This document shows positions 1-8,214 of a stretch of 64,000 nt of DNA, one piece after another. Under the pieces are notes generated by a model. That model saw only the letters and a program-made list of their open reading frames with translations, made no database searches and was not told the origin of the DNA. Within the stretch, counting starts at the first letter, position 1, and every line of letters begins with the position of its first letter. Position numbers and translations under genes: made by a program. Source of the stretch: Myxococcales bacterium (lineage in GTDB: Bacteria; Myxococcota_A; Polyangia; Polyangiales; Polyangiaceae); contig JAEUKE010000170.1 of the NCBI GenBank assembly GCA_016794345.1, forward strand, positions 1 through 64,000, in the 5' to 3' direction.

Positions 1-1136
1 ATCGCCGCCTCGAAGAAATAGCGGTGGCAATGCGCCCAGCAGCCGACGAGGCTCAACCGCTCGTCATCGTCGGCCTCGGGCAGGAGCGTGGGGACGCCCC
101 GATCGAGGATGTCGTAGACGGGGGACGCATCGCATTGAAGATGCCCCGAGAAGCCCTTGAAGAGCGACTTCACCGCGTCGGATGAGTGAGACTCGGTGTA
201 GTGAAAGAGGACGTGGTCGCAGTCGGCGACGATGGTGAAGAAGTGGCCCTTCTTGCACGCCTGCCTGCGACCATCGGCGCTCGGCTCGGGTTGGATTGCC
301 GCGCCGGTCGCATCGGTCGAGAGCACGTGGCAGTTGTCTCGCGCGTCGGCGAACATCGCCTCGACGATGGTCGCACCGAGCGTCGCGCCGAGCTCCTCCA
401 GGTAGCGGCACATGGTGCCGCTGTCGAGCGACTCCTCCTCGGTCTCGAGGCTCTGCTCGAGGCGGTAACAAGGCACGCCGAGCGCGAACTTCTCGACGGC
501 GAGCCACGCGTAGACCGACGTGTGACACAGGGAGCGAGGGAACAGTCGCAGTGGATGCCCGGCGCCGAGCACAGTCTTGTTGCCAGCGACCTCAACCTCG
601 TAGACCGCGGTGCGCTTCTCCAGCACGCGCAGGCCGCCGCGAACATGCATGAGCTCGAAGGTGCTCTCGTGCTTGATCAGGCGTCCCTGCTTCGCCAGCT
701 CGGGGTCATCGATGTCGACGGTGATCTTCGGCAGGCTCGATGCGGATAGGTCCCGTCGACCCTTGGGCTTCGCACGCGGCTTCTTCTTCTCCTTGTCGCC
801 GCTGCCGGTCTTCGCGTCCTCGCCGTCTTCGTTCGCGCCGTTGCCCCCGGGGGCGAGGGCCTGCTCGAGCTGCTTCCGGAGCGCCGCATCCTCGGCAAAC
901 AGACCCTCGAGCAGCAGCTGAAACTCGGACGTGTTCGTTCGCTCCGACTTCGTCCCGAAGAGCCTCCGCTTCAGCAGGTCGTTCTCGGCGATGTACGCGA
1001 GCAGCGAGCTGTTCAGCGCCGAGTTCTTTCCCTCGAGCGACTGCACGAGCTCACGCAGCTTGGCGATGATCGCGTCGCGCTCGAGGAGCTGCTCCTGCAG
1101 CTCCTCCGCGCCGTCCGGCATCGCGCTCTCGCTCAT
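1..1136 (-). CDS. tnpC: IS66 transposase TnpC, C-terminus cut by window edge
   Basis: This frame is open from ATG at 1136 to the window edge, about 378 residues. The N-terminus (residues 10-95) is a leucine-rich coiled coil. The transposase core shows the first catalytic Asp in VLSTDATG (D275), a second in HLQCDAS (D336) and the family motif GCWAHCHRYFF (366-375). The third acidic residue lies outside the window. The zinc-finger region usual after the coiled coil is present as a stretch (about 138-185) but has no CxxC pairs, so metal binding is probably lost. It follows tnpB after 46 bases. It should catalyse cut-and-paste or copy transposition of the element. Confidence 0.93.
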   Translation of the reverse strand, partial: MSESAMPDGAEELQEQLLERDAIIAKLRELVQSLEGKNSALNSSLLAYIAENDLLKRRLFGTKSERTNTSEFQLLLEGLFAEDAALRKQLEQALAPGGNGANEDGEDAKTGSGDKEKKKPRAKPKGRRDLSASSLPKITVDIDDPELAKQGRLIKHESTFELMHVRGGLRVLEKRTAVYEVEVAGNKTVLGAGHPLRLFPRSLCHTSVYAWLAVEKFALGVPCYRLEQSLETEEESLDSGTMCRYLEELGATLGATIVEAMFADARDNCHVLSTDATGAAIQPEPSADGRRQACKKGHFFTIVADCDHVLFHYTESHSSDAVKSLFKGFSGHLQCDASPVYDILDRGVPTLLPEADDDERLSLVGCWAHCHRYFFEAA

Positions 1137-1182
1137 CGCGATGCCTAGACGCGTGTCGCTGCGACAACGGCTCAGCGAATCG

Positions 1183-1503
1183 TCAATGCACCGTGCGTGT
1201 GAGCCCCGCGAAGAGCGCTTCGAAGACCGCGTCGCTCACGACGACGCTCTGCTCGCCGGGCCGCGTGGGCGCAGGAATTTCGAAGAGCCCCGCGTCGAGC
1301 CTCTTGTAGAGAAGCACCGTGCCCGTTCCGTCCCATGTCAGCACCTTCACGCTCTGGCGTCGCTTGCCGAAGAACACGAAGAGCGCTCGCGAGCGGGGCT
1401 CTCGCTTCATCCGCTCGCGCACCAGGCCGCCGAGGCGCTCGAAACCGAATCGCATGTCGACCGGCTCCGTCGCGACATAGATCTCCACGCCATGGGGGAT
1501 CAC
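1183..1503 (-). CDS. tnpB: IS66 accessory protein TnpB
   Basis: The 106-residue product has the size and signature of the IS66 Orf2 family: IYVATEPVDMRFGFERL near the N-terminus, RALFVFFGKRR in the middle and WDGTGTVLLYKRLDAG. TnpB is required for transposition of IS66-type elements, though its biochemical role is unresolved. The start overlaps the end of tnpA by four bases (1500-1503), consistent with translational coupling. The frame is intact. Confidence 0.93.
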   Translation of the reverse strand: MIPHGVEIYVATEPVDMRFGFERLGGLVRERMKREPRSRALFVFFGKRRQSVKVLTWDGTGTVLLYKRLDAGLFEIPAPTRPGEQSVVVSDAVFEALFAGLTRTVH

Positions 1504-1838
1504 GGCGCGTTCTCCGAGAGTGCGAGCACGACCGACCGCAACAGCGCCGCGTCGAACGCCCTGCTCACGCGGATCCTCGCCGCCCCGACCTCGACCACGA
1601 CGGCGTCGTCAGCCGACCCCACGCTCAAAGCCGATCCCACGCTCGATCGGGCCACGACCCGCAAGAGCTCCGGCATCGCCGACGGCGCTCGCGAACCCGC
1701 GTTCTCCGTCGCGATCCATTTCCGCAGCGTGGTCTCCGAGTAGCCCCGCCTCGCGGCGTACTTCTTCATGCTCTCGCTGCTTGCCCGCCACCCCTCCACC
1801 TCACGCCGTCGCTCCGCGTCCGTCCGCCGTCGTGCCAT
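1500..1838 (-). CDS. tnpA: IS66 accessory protein TnpA
   Basis: A 112-residue protein whose N-terminal half looks like a transposase-type helix-turn-helix (RREVEGWRASSESMKKYAA followed by GYSETTLRKWI), the part of IS66 Orf1 expected to bind DNA. The C-terminal half is a beta-rich tail with VVVEVGAARIRV. It is the first gene of the element and lies about 60 bases inside the inferred right end at 1896. Its stop overlaps tnpB by four bases. Confidence 0.9.
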   Translation of the reverse strand: MARRRTDAERRREVEGWRASSESMKKYAARRGYSETTLRKWIATENAGSRAPSAMPELLRVVARSSVGSALSVGSADDAVVVEVGAARIRVSRAFDAALLRSVVLALSENAP

Positions 1839-1881
1839 GCCCGCAGCGTCGCGCGCGGTGTCAGCCGGTCCTACGTGGGCG

Positions 1882-2103
1882 TCATGCAGCGGTTACGCTC
1901 TTCAACTGCTGAGCGGCGACCGCGGTGCCCAGAGAACCGCTCGCCAAGAGGATACCGCCCGCGTCTCTGCCCACGCGGAACGCCACGAGAAGCGAAAGGG
2001 TGCCGATGATCTGTCCCATCAGGACGATGGGCCAAAGTCGGCTCCACCACCCGTGTGCGCTCGGGACGCGTTCCACCGCTTCCCGGTAGGCGGACGCTGT
2101 CAT
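1882..2103 (-). CDS. Small membrane protein whose 3' end runs into the IS66 terminus
   Basis: A 73-residue frame from ATG at 2103. It contains one clear hydrophobic helix (WPIVLMGQIIGTLSLLVAF) and a second weaker one (GGILLASGSLGTAVAA). The last residues (LKSVTAA) and the TGA stop are encoded by the inferred end of the IS66 element, so the native C-terminus has probably been replaced. A TATTGT hexamer six bases before the ATG supports real expression. I do not recognise the family. Confidence 0.55.
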   Translation of the reverse strand: MTASAYREAVERVPSAHGWWSRLWPIVLMGQIIGTLSLLVAFRVGRDAGGILLASGSLGTAVAAQQLKSVTAA

Positions 2104-2109
2104 GCCCCG

Positions 2110-2115
2110 ACAATA
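2110..2115 (-). promoter_or_regulatory. -10-like hexamer TATTGT, six bases before the start at 2103
   Basis: TATTGT on the minus strand, followed by six bases and then ATG. A transcript starting about seven bases downstream would be leaderless. No convincing -35 was seen. Confidence 0.4.
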
Positions 2116-2160
2116 CCAAAGAAGTGGCGGCGCCCGGATACAGCTGTCTAGAAGGACGAG

Positions 2161-2646
2161 GTGCCCACGTTCGAGCACAACATCGTGGTCCGCGCGCCCC
2201 AGGTGTGGCTGTTCGATCTGATGCAGGACTATGGTCGGCGGCTCGAGTGGGACCCTTTCCTCTGCGAGGCGCGCCTCGTCGAGGCCGAAGCGGCCGGGCT
2301 CGGCGTCCGCGCGTTCTGCGTGGACAGGGCTGGCCGTGGAATGGAGACCGAATACGTCTCTTTCCAGAGACCGGACAGGGTCGCGGTCAAGATGACCCGC
2401 GGACCGTGGATGTTCAGGAGCTTCGCGGGCTCCTGGCGATACGAGGCGCTCGACGCGGAGTCGACACGCGTGACGTTTCGCTACCACGTCGAGGCCCGGC
2501 TCCGCGCGCTGACGCTCGGCGACAGGTTCCTCACGATGGTGATGTCACGGACGATGGGGAGCAGACTCACCGTCACCCGCGACAGGCTCGAGGCCATCTG
2601 GGCCACAGAGCGAGAGGCCGAAGCGCGCGCTACGGCCCGGCGCTGA
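2161..2646 (+). CDS. SRPBCC (START-like) family protein
   Basis: A 161-residue protein starting at GTG 2161, preceded by an AAGGACGAG ribosome-binding site. It has the layout of the polyketide cyclase/dehydrase (SRPBCC) fold: an N-terminal strand EHNIVVRAPQVWLFDLMQD, a central strand pair with EYVSFQRPDRVAVKM, SWRYEALDAESTRVTFRYHVE, and a long C-terminal helix that closes the hydrophobic cavity. Such proteins bind hydrophobic ligands. No ligand can be assigned. It converges on the minus-strand operon at 2630-5149 and overlaps its last gene by 17 bases. Confidence 0.75.
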   Translation: MPTFEHNIVVRAPQVWLFDLMQDYGRRLEWDPFLCEARLVEAEAAGLGVRAFCVDRAGRGMETEYVSFQRPDRVAVKMTRGPWMFRSFAGSWRYEALDAESTRVTFRYHVEARLRALTLGDRFLTMVMSRTMGSRLTVTRDRLEAIWATEREAEARATARR

Positions 2647-2954
2647 CGGTCTCCGCCCCTGGCTCCTCGAACCGGCGCAGCAGCCACGCGTTCAGCGCTA
2701 CCTCGCCTGCGAACGCGCCGACGAGCAGCCACGCGGGGGCACCGAAGGTCCCCCGCTTGATCGCCCGCGCCGCCAGGATGGTCAAGAGCGCATCCTCCAT
2801 CAGGTTCGCTCTCGCGGCGCCGCAGAGCCGAGATCCCCAGGCTCCGCTCGACCAGGCGCGCGACGAAGGGCCCGGTAAGCGGGGACGACGCAAGCGCACG
2901 AGCGATCTCGAGGCCGCCTCCGCGAAGTCGGGGCAAGGGCGAGGGCGCGCTCAT
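2630..2954 (-). pseudogene. Frameshifted small protein gene coupled to the FAD oxidase
   Basis: Translation begins with ATG at 2954, overlapping the oxidase stop as ATGA. The first frame gives a plausible start (MSAPSPLPRLRGGGLEIARA to about ISALRRRE). Around 2810-2830 the protein-like reading moves to another frame, continuing with MEDALLTILAARAIKRG, a hydrophobic stretch FGAPAWLLVGAFAGEVALNA and a stop at 2630. Removing one base in the junction would join the halves into about 107 residues. It is either a real mutation or a sequencing error. The family is not recognised. Confidence 0.5.
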
Positions 2955-5149
2955 GATTCGGTACGGACCTCGACGCACGACGCAACCCCCATCGATCGCT
3001 GCCTGAGTGTTTCGTCGCGTCCGAGACGGAACGCCAGTGCCTCCGAGCAACGCCGCAGCCAGGCCGCGATCAGGTGCTCGATCACGGCGTCGAGAGGTCG
3101 CAGGCCAAGAGAAGGATCGTATGCGACCCGCCAGCGAACGTCGGCTCCGCCATCCGGAGTGGCGCTGAAATCGAGGCACACGAGCATGCGGGACACGACC
3201 GGCACGCTTGCCGCGACGATGCGCGCGAGCCACCGCCGACCGGGCGAGCCGTCGAGCACGTGCACGCGCACGGTGCCGAACGAAAACACCTCGTCGACGA
3301 CGGCGTCAGGCGCGACGCCGGGCTCGGTGATCCAATCGCGACGGCGGAAGCCCGGTACCCATTCGCGCTGCACCGCCGACGCGACCAGCGCGTATGCAGC
3401 GGACGGCGGCGCCGGTACGTAGCTCCTGAGGTCGAGCGTCTTGCGGGCGCAATGGAGAAAGGCGGCGTCGGCGTGGCCCAGCCGGAAGAGCGGGGCGCCC
3501 CTCCGGCCCGGGCCTCTTGGCGCGTCGAAGGCGAACGGGCCCGGCAACGGCGAGCTCTCTTCGGTCGGACTCTCGTCCGCGAGACCGAGGATGTTGCGCC
3601 AGTAGGCGGTCAGGAAGATGCCGTCGGGATCGAGCTCCTCGCGGACGCGCAGGAAGTCTTGCCAGCGCGGATAACGAGACCGAAGCGCCTGCCCGATCTC
3701 GCGCGCCGACGCCGTCGGCAAGAGCTTCCCCCAATGCACGCGCGCCCCCAAGTCCGACAGCGCGTCCCACAGCGGGGGGAACAGCTCGGTCCGCGGATCC
3801 CCGGCGTGGTGCTGGAACCAGAAGACATTCAGCCGTACGGCCGGGCCCCCGTACGCGGGCGACATCCACGCCCCGCTCTCCGCTGCAGCGTAGATCTCGA
3901 CGGCAAAGTACCCTGCAGCCTCCGGATGACGCTGGTAGAGGTCGCGGAGGCGCTCCATTGCCCGTGCGGTCTGGCTCAGCGGGAGCCACAGCTCCGTGAA
4001 GGTAGTGGGCAAGAGACGCTCGTCGATTCCGTCGTCCATCGGGAGCGCACGCCACCACACGTCACGAAACCGCCGTGGCCCGCGGGTGTCCTCGGGCGAG
4101 AAGCTCGACGTGATCGCTGCCTCGAGGCGTCGCGCTCCCAACTTGTCCGCGAGACCTGCGATCCCCCGACCCACCCGCTCTCCGGCCATACGCCGGAGCC
4201 CGCCTCGCCACCCGCCGAGCGCCGCGAGCGCCACCGCCGCAGCGGCCTGCGTCGGTCGGTCGGTGCCGAACAGGGGCTCGAAGGCCGAGTAGGGCACCGG
4301 ATCCATCGCCCAGCGAGGACCGGTCGACGTGTCGTAGTCCTCGTCCGTCATCGGCCTCCCAGCCCAGACGACCAGCTTGTCGACGCCGCGCTGTGGCCAC
4401 CACAAGACGCGCGCAAACGGGCTCTGCCGCAGGAACGACTCGAGGCCATCGGGCCCTGGATCAGTCATTCGGAATGGAGCCCGCTGGGCTGCCACGATCG
4501 ATTCGTAGCTCTGCACGTCGTAGCTCGGCACACACTGCAAGGTCACCGCCGAGACGATGCCGAAGAGCCCCATCGACACGAGCGCGGCGTGGAACCGGTC
4601 CGGCTCGTTCGACCTCGACAGGACATGCAGCCGTCCCTGACCGTCGACGAGGCGGAGGGACACCACCGCGTCGTGGAAGCCGCGGGAGGCCGACCCACCG
4701 GCCGAGCCCGTGGACAGAAAGCCAGCGACCGTCACGTGAGACACGCCCCCCAGGATCGGCAACGCCCACCCTCGCTGCTGGAGCTTGTGGCAGAGGCCTC
4801 CTTCGACCGACGACCGCATGGTCGGATCGCGCGGGTCGTGGCCGAACCGGCACCCCGCCTCCACGGTCACCTGCATGTTCGCATCGTCGAAGCGGACCCG
4901 GTCGTAGCGGTCCAACAGGAGCTCGATCGCCTTGCCCCGCCCCGCCAGCCTCGCGTCGCTGTGAATGGCCGCGGGGACCGAGTGCGCGGAGCCTCGAACA
5001 CGCACGGACAAGCCGTTGGCGCGCGCGTGCGCGACGACCAGCTGCAGCTCGTGCTCCGTGCGCAAATGCACGTAGCCACGTGCATCGACCGGCAGCCCCG
5101 GGGGGCCGACGAGCCGCGGCTCGGCGATCGGGGTTGCCTCGGGGCACAT
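2951..5149 (-). CDS. FAD-linked oxidase (aldonolactone oxidase type) with C-terminal SRPBCC domain
   Basis: A 732-residue protein from ATG 5149; an in-frame TTG at 5197 would add 16 residues. Residues about 20-210 form a PCMH-type FAD-binding domain, with VRVRGSAHS (H56) at the place where the vanillyl-alcohol oxidase family attaches FAD covalently. The middle carries the substrate domain of the sugar-lactone oxidase family and ends with LDPDGIFLTAYWRNILGL. The last 150 residues look like a separate SRPBCC lipid-binding fold. Oxidation of a sugar lactone or similar alcohol is inferred, and the substrate is unknown. The fusion to SRPBCC is unusual. Confidence 0.8.
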   Translation of the reverse strand: MCPEATPIAEPRLVGPPGLPVDARGYVHLRTEHELQLVVAHARANGLSVRVRGSAHSVPAAIHSDARLAGRGKAIELLLDRYDRVRFDDANMQVTVEAGCRFGHDPRDPTMRSSVEGGLCHKLQQRGWALPILGGVSHVTVAGFLSTGSAGGSASRGFHDAVVSLRLVDGQGRLHVLSRSNEPDRFHAALVSMGLFGIVSAVTLQCVPSYDVQSYESIVAAQRAPFRMTDPGPDGLESFLRQSPFARVLWWPQRGVDKLVVWAGRPMTDEDYDTSTGPRWAMDPVPYSAFEPLFGTDRPTQAAAAVALAALGGWRGGLRRMAGERVGRGIAGLADKLGARRLEAAITSSFSPEDTRGPRRFRDVWWRALPMDDGIDERLLPTTFTELWLPLSQTARAMERLRDLYQRHPEAAGYFAVEIYAAAESGAWMSPAYGGPAVRLNVFWFQHHAGDPRTELFPPLWDALSDLGARVHWGKLLPTASAREIGQALRSRYPRWQDFLRVREELDPDGIFLTAYWRNILGLADESPTEESSPLPGPFAFDAPRGPGRRGAPLFRLGHADAAFLHCARKTLDLRSYVPAPPSAAYALVASAVQREWVPGFRRRDWITEPGVAPDAVVDEVFSFGTVRVHVLDGSPGRRWLARIVAASVPVVSRMLVCLDFSATPDGGADVRWRVAYDPSLGLRPLDAVIEHLIAAWLRRCSEALAFRLGRDETLRQRSMGVASCVEVRTES

Positions 5150-5269
5150 CGGGCTCGTCCAGCCGGCGACCCTATGGGTCGCGTCTGGGACCGACAAGCC
5201 GGACCGCGCCGCGCCACCGCGATTACGCGCTTCCGCGTAACGGTGTCGTCATGGGGGCGAGCGCTGCGC

Positions 5270-7336
5270 TCAACCCCGCCGGCGGGCTCGACCCCAGCTC
5301 CCGGGCTGGGACGAGCCACGCCGCGCAGGCTCGGCCCACGCGTCGAGCCGGGCCGCCTGGACCTTGACGAAGTCGCGAACGTCGAACGGCAGCGCGTCCC
5401 CGGTCTTGAGCACGAGCTCCCGGTACAGAACGGTCCGCTCGAAGGGTGTCACGGCATAGTCGGCGAGCTCCAACAAGCTGAGCGCGGGCGTGTAGGCCTT
5501 GCCCCGTCGGAGTCGCTGTTGCTCGGGGTACGGCTCGCGCTCCGCGAGCCACGCCTGCCACCGGCCGGCGTCCACCGACGGCAAGACGGCGCGATCGGGC
5601 GAGCCGTCCGAGGGAAGATCACGGGGATCCGAGATGCGCTTGGCCACGGAGGCGCGCCCAGGCGAAGGGTCGTCCGGCTCGTCGGGCTCCGGCACGTCGA
5701 TCTTTTCGGGCGCGATCGTCGTGTCGTCGAAGAGCGGCGCGTCGGTGAGCCGAAGCAACGCAAAGGCTGCCGCGAGCTTCAGCTCGTCGTCCTTCCCGTC
5801 GCGCAGCACACGCAGGAGAAGCGGAAGCGACGAGACCGCGCCGCCATATCCGAGCGCGGTGATTCGCGCCTTCGTCATCTTCTTCTCGGCGAGCTGGACG
5901 ATCCCCTCCACGTCGTCACGCTCGCCGGCCAGCGCCACCGGCAAGAGCGCGTGCTCCTCGCGGGGGGTGCCGAGCCAGTCCCGAAGCCTGGAGACCGCAA
6001 ACGGGACCTCGCCGAGCACGAGCGCCCAAGCGAGCGCGGCCATCACGTCATCGGACGAATGCGTGAGCAGCTCCTCCGCGCGGCCCGAGAGCTCGGGGAC
6101 GCGCGCCAGCGCGGCCGGAATGAGCGCGGCCGCGATGACCTCGGGCGCGTCGTCGGCGAGGGCGCGTGAGATCTCGACCTTCGTCGCCTCGCCCCGCCTG
6201 GCGAGGACATCGATCGCAATGGCGCGGTACGCCGGAGTCTCGTCGAGGAGCCATCGCCTGAGGAGCACGGCGATGTCGGGGCTCGGCGCGAGGGCGAGCC
6301 CCTCGCCCACGGCCCGCGCGTTCTCCACCTCCGCCATACCGAGGAAGGCCGCGCAGCGCTCGAGAACGGCGAGACCGTCGCGGCCCTCGAGAGAGCCGCC
6401 GATGATCGCGGCCGCGAACCCACGTGTCGGGTCCTTTGCCGGGGCGTCGACGACGAAGCGCTCGATGGCGCCGAGCGCCGCCGGGCCGAGCCCGACGATC
6501 GCGTCCACCGCGGCCAGGAGGCGCGCGTCGATCGTGGCCATGGTCCGCCACTCTTCCCCGAGCTGCGGCGCGCGCATCATCCCGAGGGCGGCGATGTCCT
6601 CGAAGCAGCGGCGCCCGCGTTCGACGACCGCTTCGTCGACGCTGAGCGCGCGGTGTTTGCCGGCGACGAAGCCCGGCAGCGGCTCCTCGACCTGCGCGCG
6701 CTTGTGGCCCTCGGCGCGCTTCGCTTCGCGAGCGGCGCGCCGCTCCTCCGCCGCCGCTTGACGCTCCTTGGCGCGGGCCTTCACGAGCGCGAGGCGCTCG
6801 GCGGGCGGCAACGACGGATCGACCGGCAGCGGCGGCGCGGGCGGCGGCGCGACAGGCGGCGCGATGACAAAGACGGGATGGAGCGTCTGCCGCGCGGGCC
6901 GATGCAGCGACGGCAGCTCCATGCTGGCAACGAGCGGCGAAGGGATCGGCAAGCGACCGGAGCTCGGCGACGCCAGCGCCTTGCGCAGCCACCCTGCGGC
7001 GGTCTTCGCCCAATCCGCCGCCGGCTCGAGCCCGGGGTCGACCTCGACCGCACGGTCGATCTCCGCGCCGAGCTCGTCGGCTGCCGCCGCCGCTTCGGTG
7101 AGGGACGTGACGACCTCCCGCCGGCCGTCGTAGGCGTCGAGAGCGGCGACGATCGCGCGCTCACACGCTCCGCCCGCGTGGCGCAGGTCGAAGACCGATC
7201 GCGGCGCCATGACGAGCGCGCGCCCACACGCGTGGAGGCCCTTCAATGCGAGCTCGAGCGCCTCGAGCTGCTCCGCGAGCGGCGGCGCCTGGTCTTCGCT
7301 TCTCCCCGAGCCAGCCTGGCTTGTGATCCCGATCAC
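5270..7336 (-). CDS. HEAT-like repeat protein associated with the Rhs toxin locus
   Basis: About 688 residues from GTG 7336 (TTG 7342 is an alternative). Residues 1-130 are helical. A Pro-rich linker and a charged Ala/Arg helix (about 160-230) follow. The region from about 250 to 560 is a series of short helical hairpins typical of HEAT-type repeats, for example AYRAIAIDVLARRGEAT and AAALIPAALARVPELSGRAE. In type VI secretion and Rhs loci, HEAT-repeat proteins of this kind are recurrent companions of PAAR/VgrG effectors, so a scaffold or chaperone role is inferred. It is the last gene of the minus-strand toxin cluster. Confidence 0.6.
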   Translation of the reverse strand: MIGITSQAGSGRSEDQAPPLAEQLEALELALKGLHACGRALVMAPRSVFDLRHAGGACERAIVAALDAYDGRREVVTSLTEAAAAADELGAEIDRAVEVDPGLEPAADWAKTAAGWLRKALASPSSGRLPIPSPLVASMELPSLHRPARQTLHPVFVIAPPVAPPPAPPLPVDPSLPPAERLALVKARAKERQAAAEERRAAREAKRAEGHKRAQVEEPLPGFVAGKHRALSVDEAVVERGRRCFEDIAALGMMRAPQLGEEWRTMATIDARLLAAVDAIVGLGPAALGAIERFVVDAPAKDPTRGFAAAIIGGSLEGRDGLAVLERCAAFLGMAEVENARAVGEGLALAPSPDIAVLLRRWLLDETPAYRAIAIDVLARRGEATKVEISRALADDAPEVIAAALIPAALARVPELSGRAEELLTHSSDDVMAALAWALVLGEVPFAVSRLRDWLGTPREEHALLPVALAGERDDVEGIVQLAEKKMTKARITALGYGGAVSSLPLLLRVLRDGKDDELKLAAAFALLRLTDAPLFDDTTIAPEKIDVPEPDEPDDPSPGRASVAKRISDPRDLPSDGSPDRAVLPSVDAGRWQAWLAEREPYPEQQRLRRGKAYTPALSLLELADYAVTPFERTVLYRELVLKTGDALPFDVRDFVKVQAARLDAWAEPARRGSSQPGSWGRARRRG

Positions 7337-7391
7337 ACCCAAGTTGGTACACCAGTGCGCCCGCCCTCTCCAGCGCCGTTTTTCGCGCAGC

Positions 7392-7841
7392 TCAGCCGAG
7401 CTTCTTGGGGGGGCCGGTCCGGGCGACGAGCGCGCGGAACCGATCCGCCAGCTCGGGCTCCTTCGCGAAACGCGGGACGTAATGCTCGCTGCCGCGGAGC
7501 AGGACGTCCAACGAAGAGCCGCGCTCCTTGAGCCGCTCCGCCACGTTTCCCCCTTCCTGCGCGATCACGTAGGCCTGCGCGAACGCCTCGAGCGTCGGGG
7601 CCTGCGAGGCGGACGGAAGCCCCGGCCGCCGCATCGCCGCGTCGAAGCGGACCACGGCAGCGGGCACTCCGTCCGAGTCGTCGGCCTCGAGAGCCGCGAG
7701 CGCGCGTTCCTCCAGTGCCTCGAACGACTCCTCGTCGAGGCCATGCGCCGCGAGCACCTCGGTCCTGTCCGCGCCCCGGGCGAGGTCCGCCAGGATGGCG
7801 CCGTAGGTCTCGAGCTCGTCGTCGTTCTTCGAGGCAGACAC
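7392..7841 (-). CDS. Uncharacterised helical protein in the Rhs toxin locus
   Basis: A 149-residue acidic, mainly helical protein starting at GTG 7841. The N-terminal half has short helices with DLARGADRTEVLAAHGLDEE, resembling a small three-helix unit. The C-terminal half includes AYVIAQEGGNVAERLKERG and SEHYVPRFAKEPELADRF. I do not recognise the family. It lies between the HEAT protein and the truncated immunity copy, on the same strand with short gaps, so it is probably co-transcribed and could be an effector adaptor or another immunity factor. Confidence 0.55.
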   Translation of the reverse strand: MSASKNDDELETYGAILADLARGADRTEVLAAHGLDEESFEALEERALAALEADDSDGVPAAVVRFDAAMRRPGLPSASQAPTLEAFAQAYVIAQEGGNVAERLKERGSSLDVLLRGSEHYVPRFAKEPELADRFRALVARTGPPKKLG

Positions 7842-7851
7842 GCGGCGCTCA

Positions 7852-8169
7852 TCACGCGATCAGCCGGCTGCGCCAAGGAGAATTGTGCGGTCGACGGGGC
7901 AGCTCCAGCAGCCGGGCGCGGCCCGGCGGGGTCGCGTGGACGAGCGCGACCACGCCGACCGACGCCGCTGCTTCGGCGGATTCGTGAAGCGACCCCTGCA
8001 CCAGCACCGTGTTGTCGATCCTCCAGTACGCCGCGTCGGCTGCCTGCGCGTCAGGCGCCGAGGCAAGCGCACGGAACGCATCGGGCAGCCCCGACGCGTT
8101 ACCTGCTGCGCGCAAGCGCCCCCAGTCGTGACGCGCAAGCTCCACTTCCAAGCTCACCCGAACCAGCAT
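7852..8169 (-). pseudogene. Truncated duplicate of the putative immunity gene at 8720-9274
   Basis: A 105-residue frame from ATG 8169. An 81-residue block (ELARHDWGRLRAA to RARLLEL) matches the downstream-of-Rhs immunity candidate at 75 of 81 positions, and the DNA is nearly identical over about 270 bases. After LLEL the similarity stops abruptly and the frame ends 14 residues later in unrelated sequence (PRRPHNSPWRSRLIA). The last half of the protein is therefore missing. It looks like a partial duplication scar. A shortened expressed protein cannot be excluded. Confidence 0.75.
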
Positions 8170-8214
8170 CGTCCAAAATCTACGTGATGGCGCCGGCGTC
8201 GGAAGGAACGCGAC

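Larger units (their letters stand above)
1..1896 (-). mobile_element. IS66-family insertion sequence, left part outside the window
   Basis: Three minus-strand genes in the canonical IS66 order (tnpA, tnpB, tnpC) occupy this stretch. The right terminus is inferred at about 1896, where the minus strand reads GTAACCGCTGCATGACGCC, a GTAA-type end as expected for this family. The other end is beyond the window, so the inverted repeat and target duplication cannot be confirmed. All visible frames are open, so the copy may be active. Confidence 0.85.

Noticed and set aside
3074..6169. Long plus-strand open frame (about 1031 codons) opposite the flavoprotein and HEAT genes
   Set aside because: Arg/Pro/His-rich composition without domains. 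It is the antisense of two recognisable minus-strand proteins, a common artefact at this GC level.
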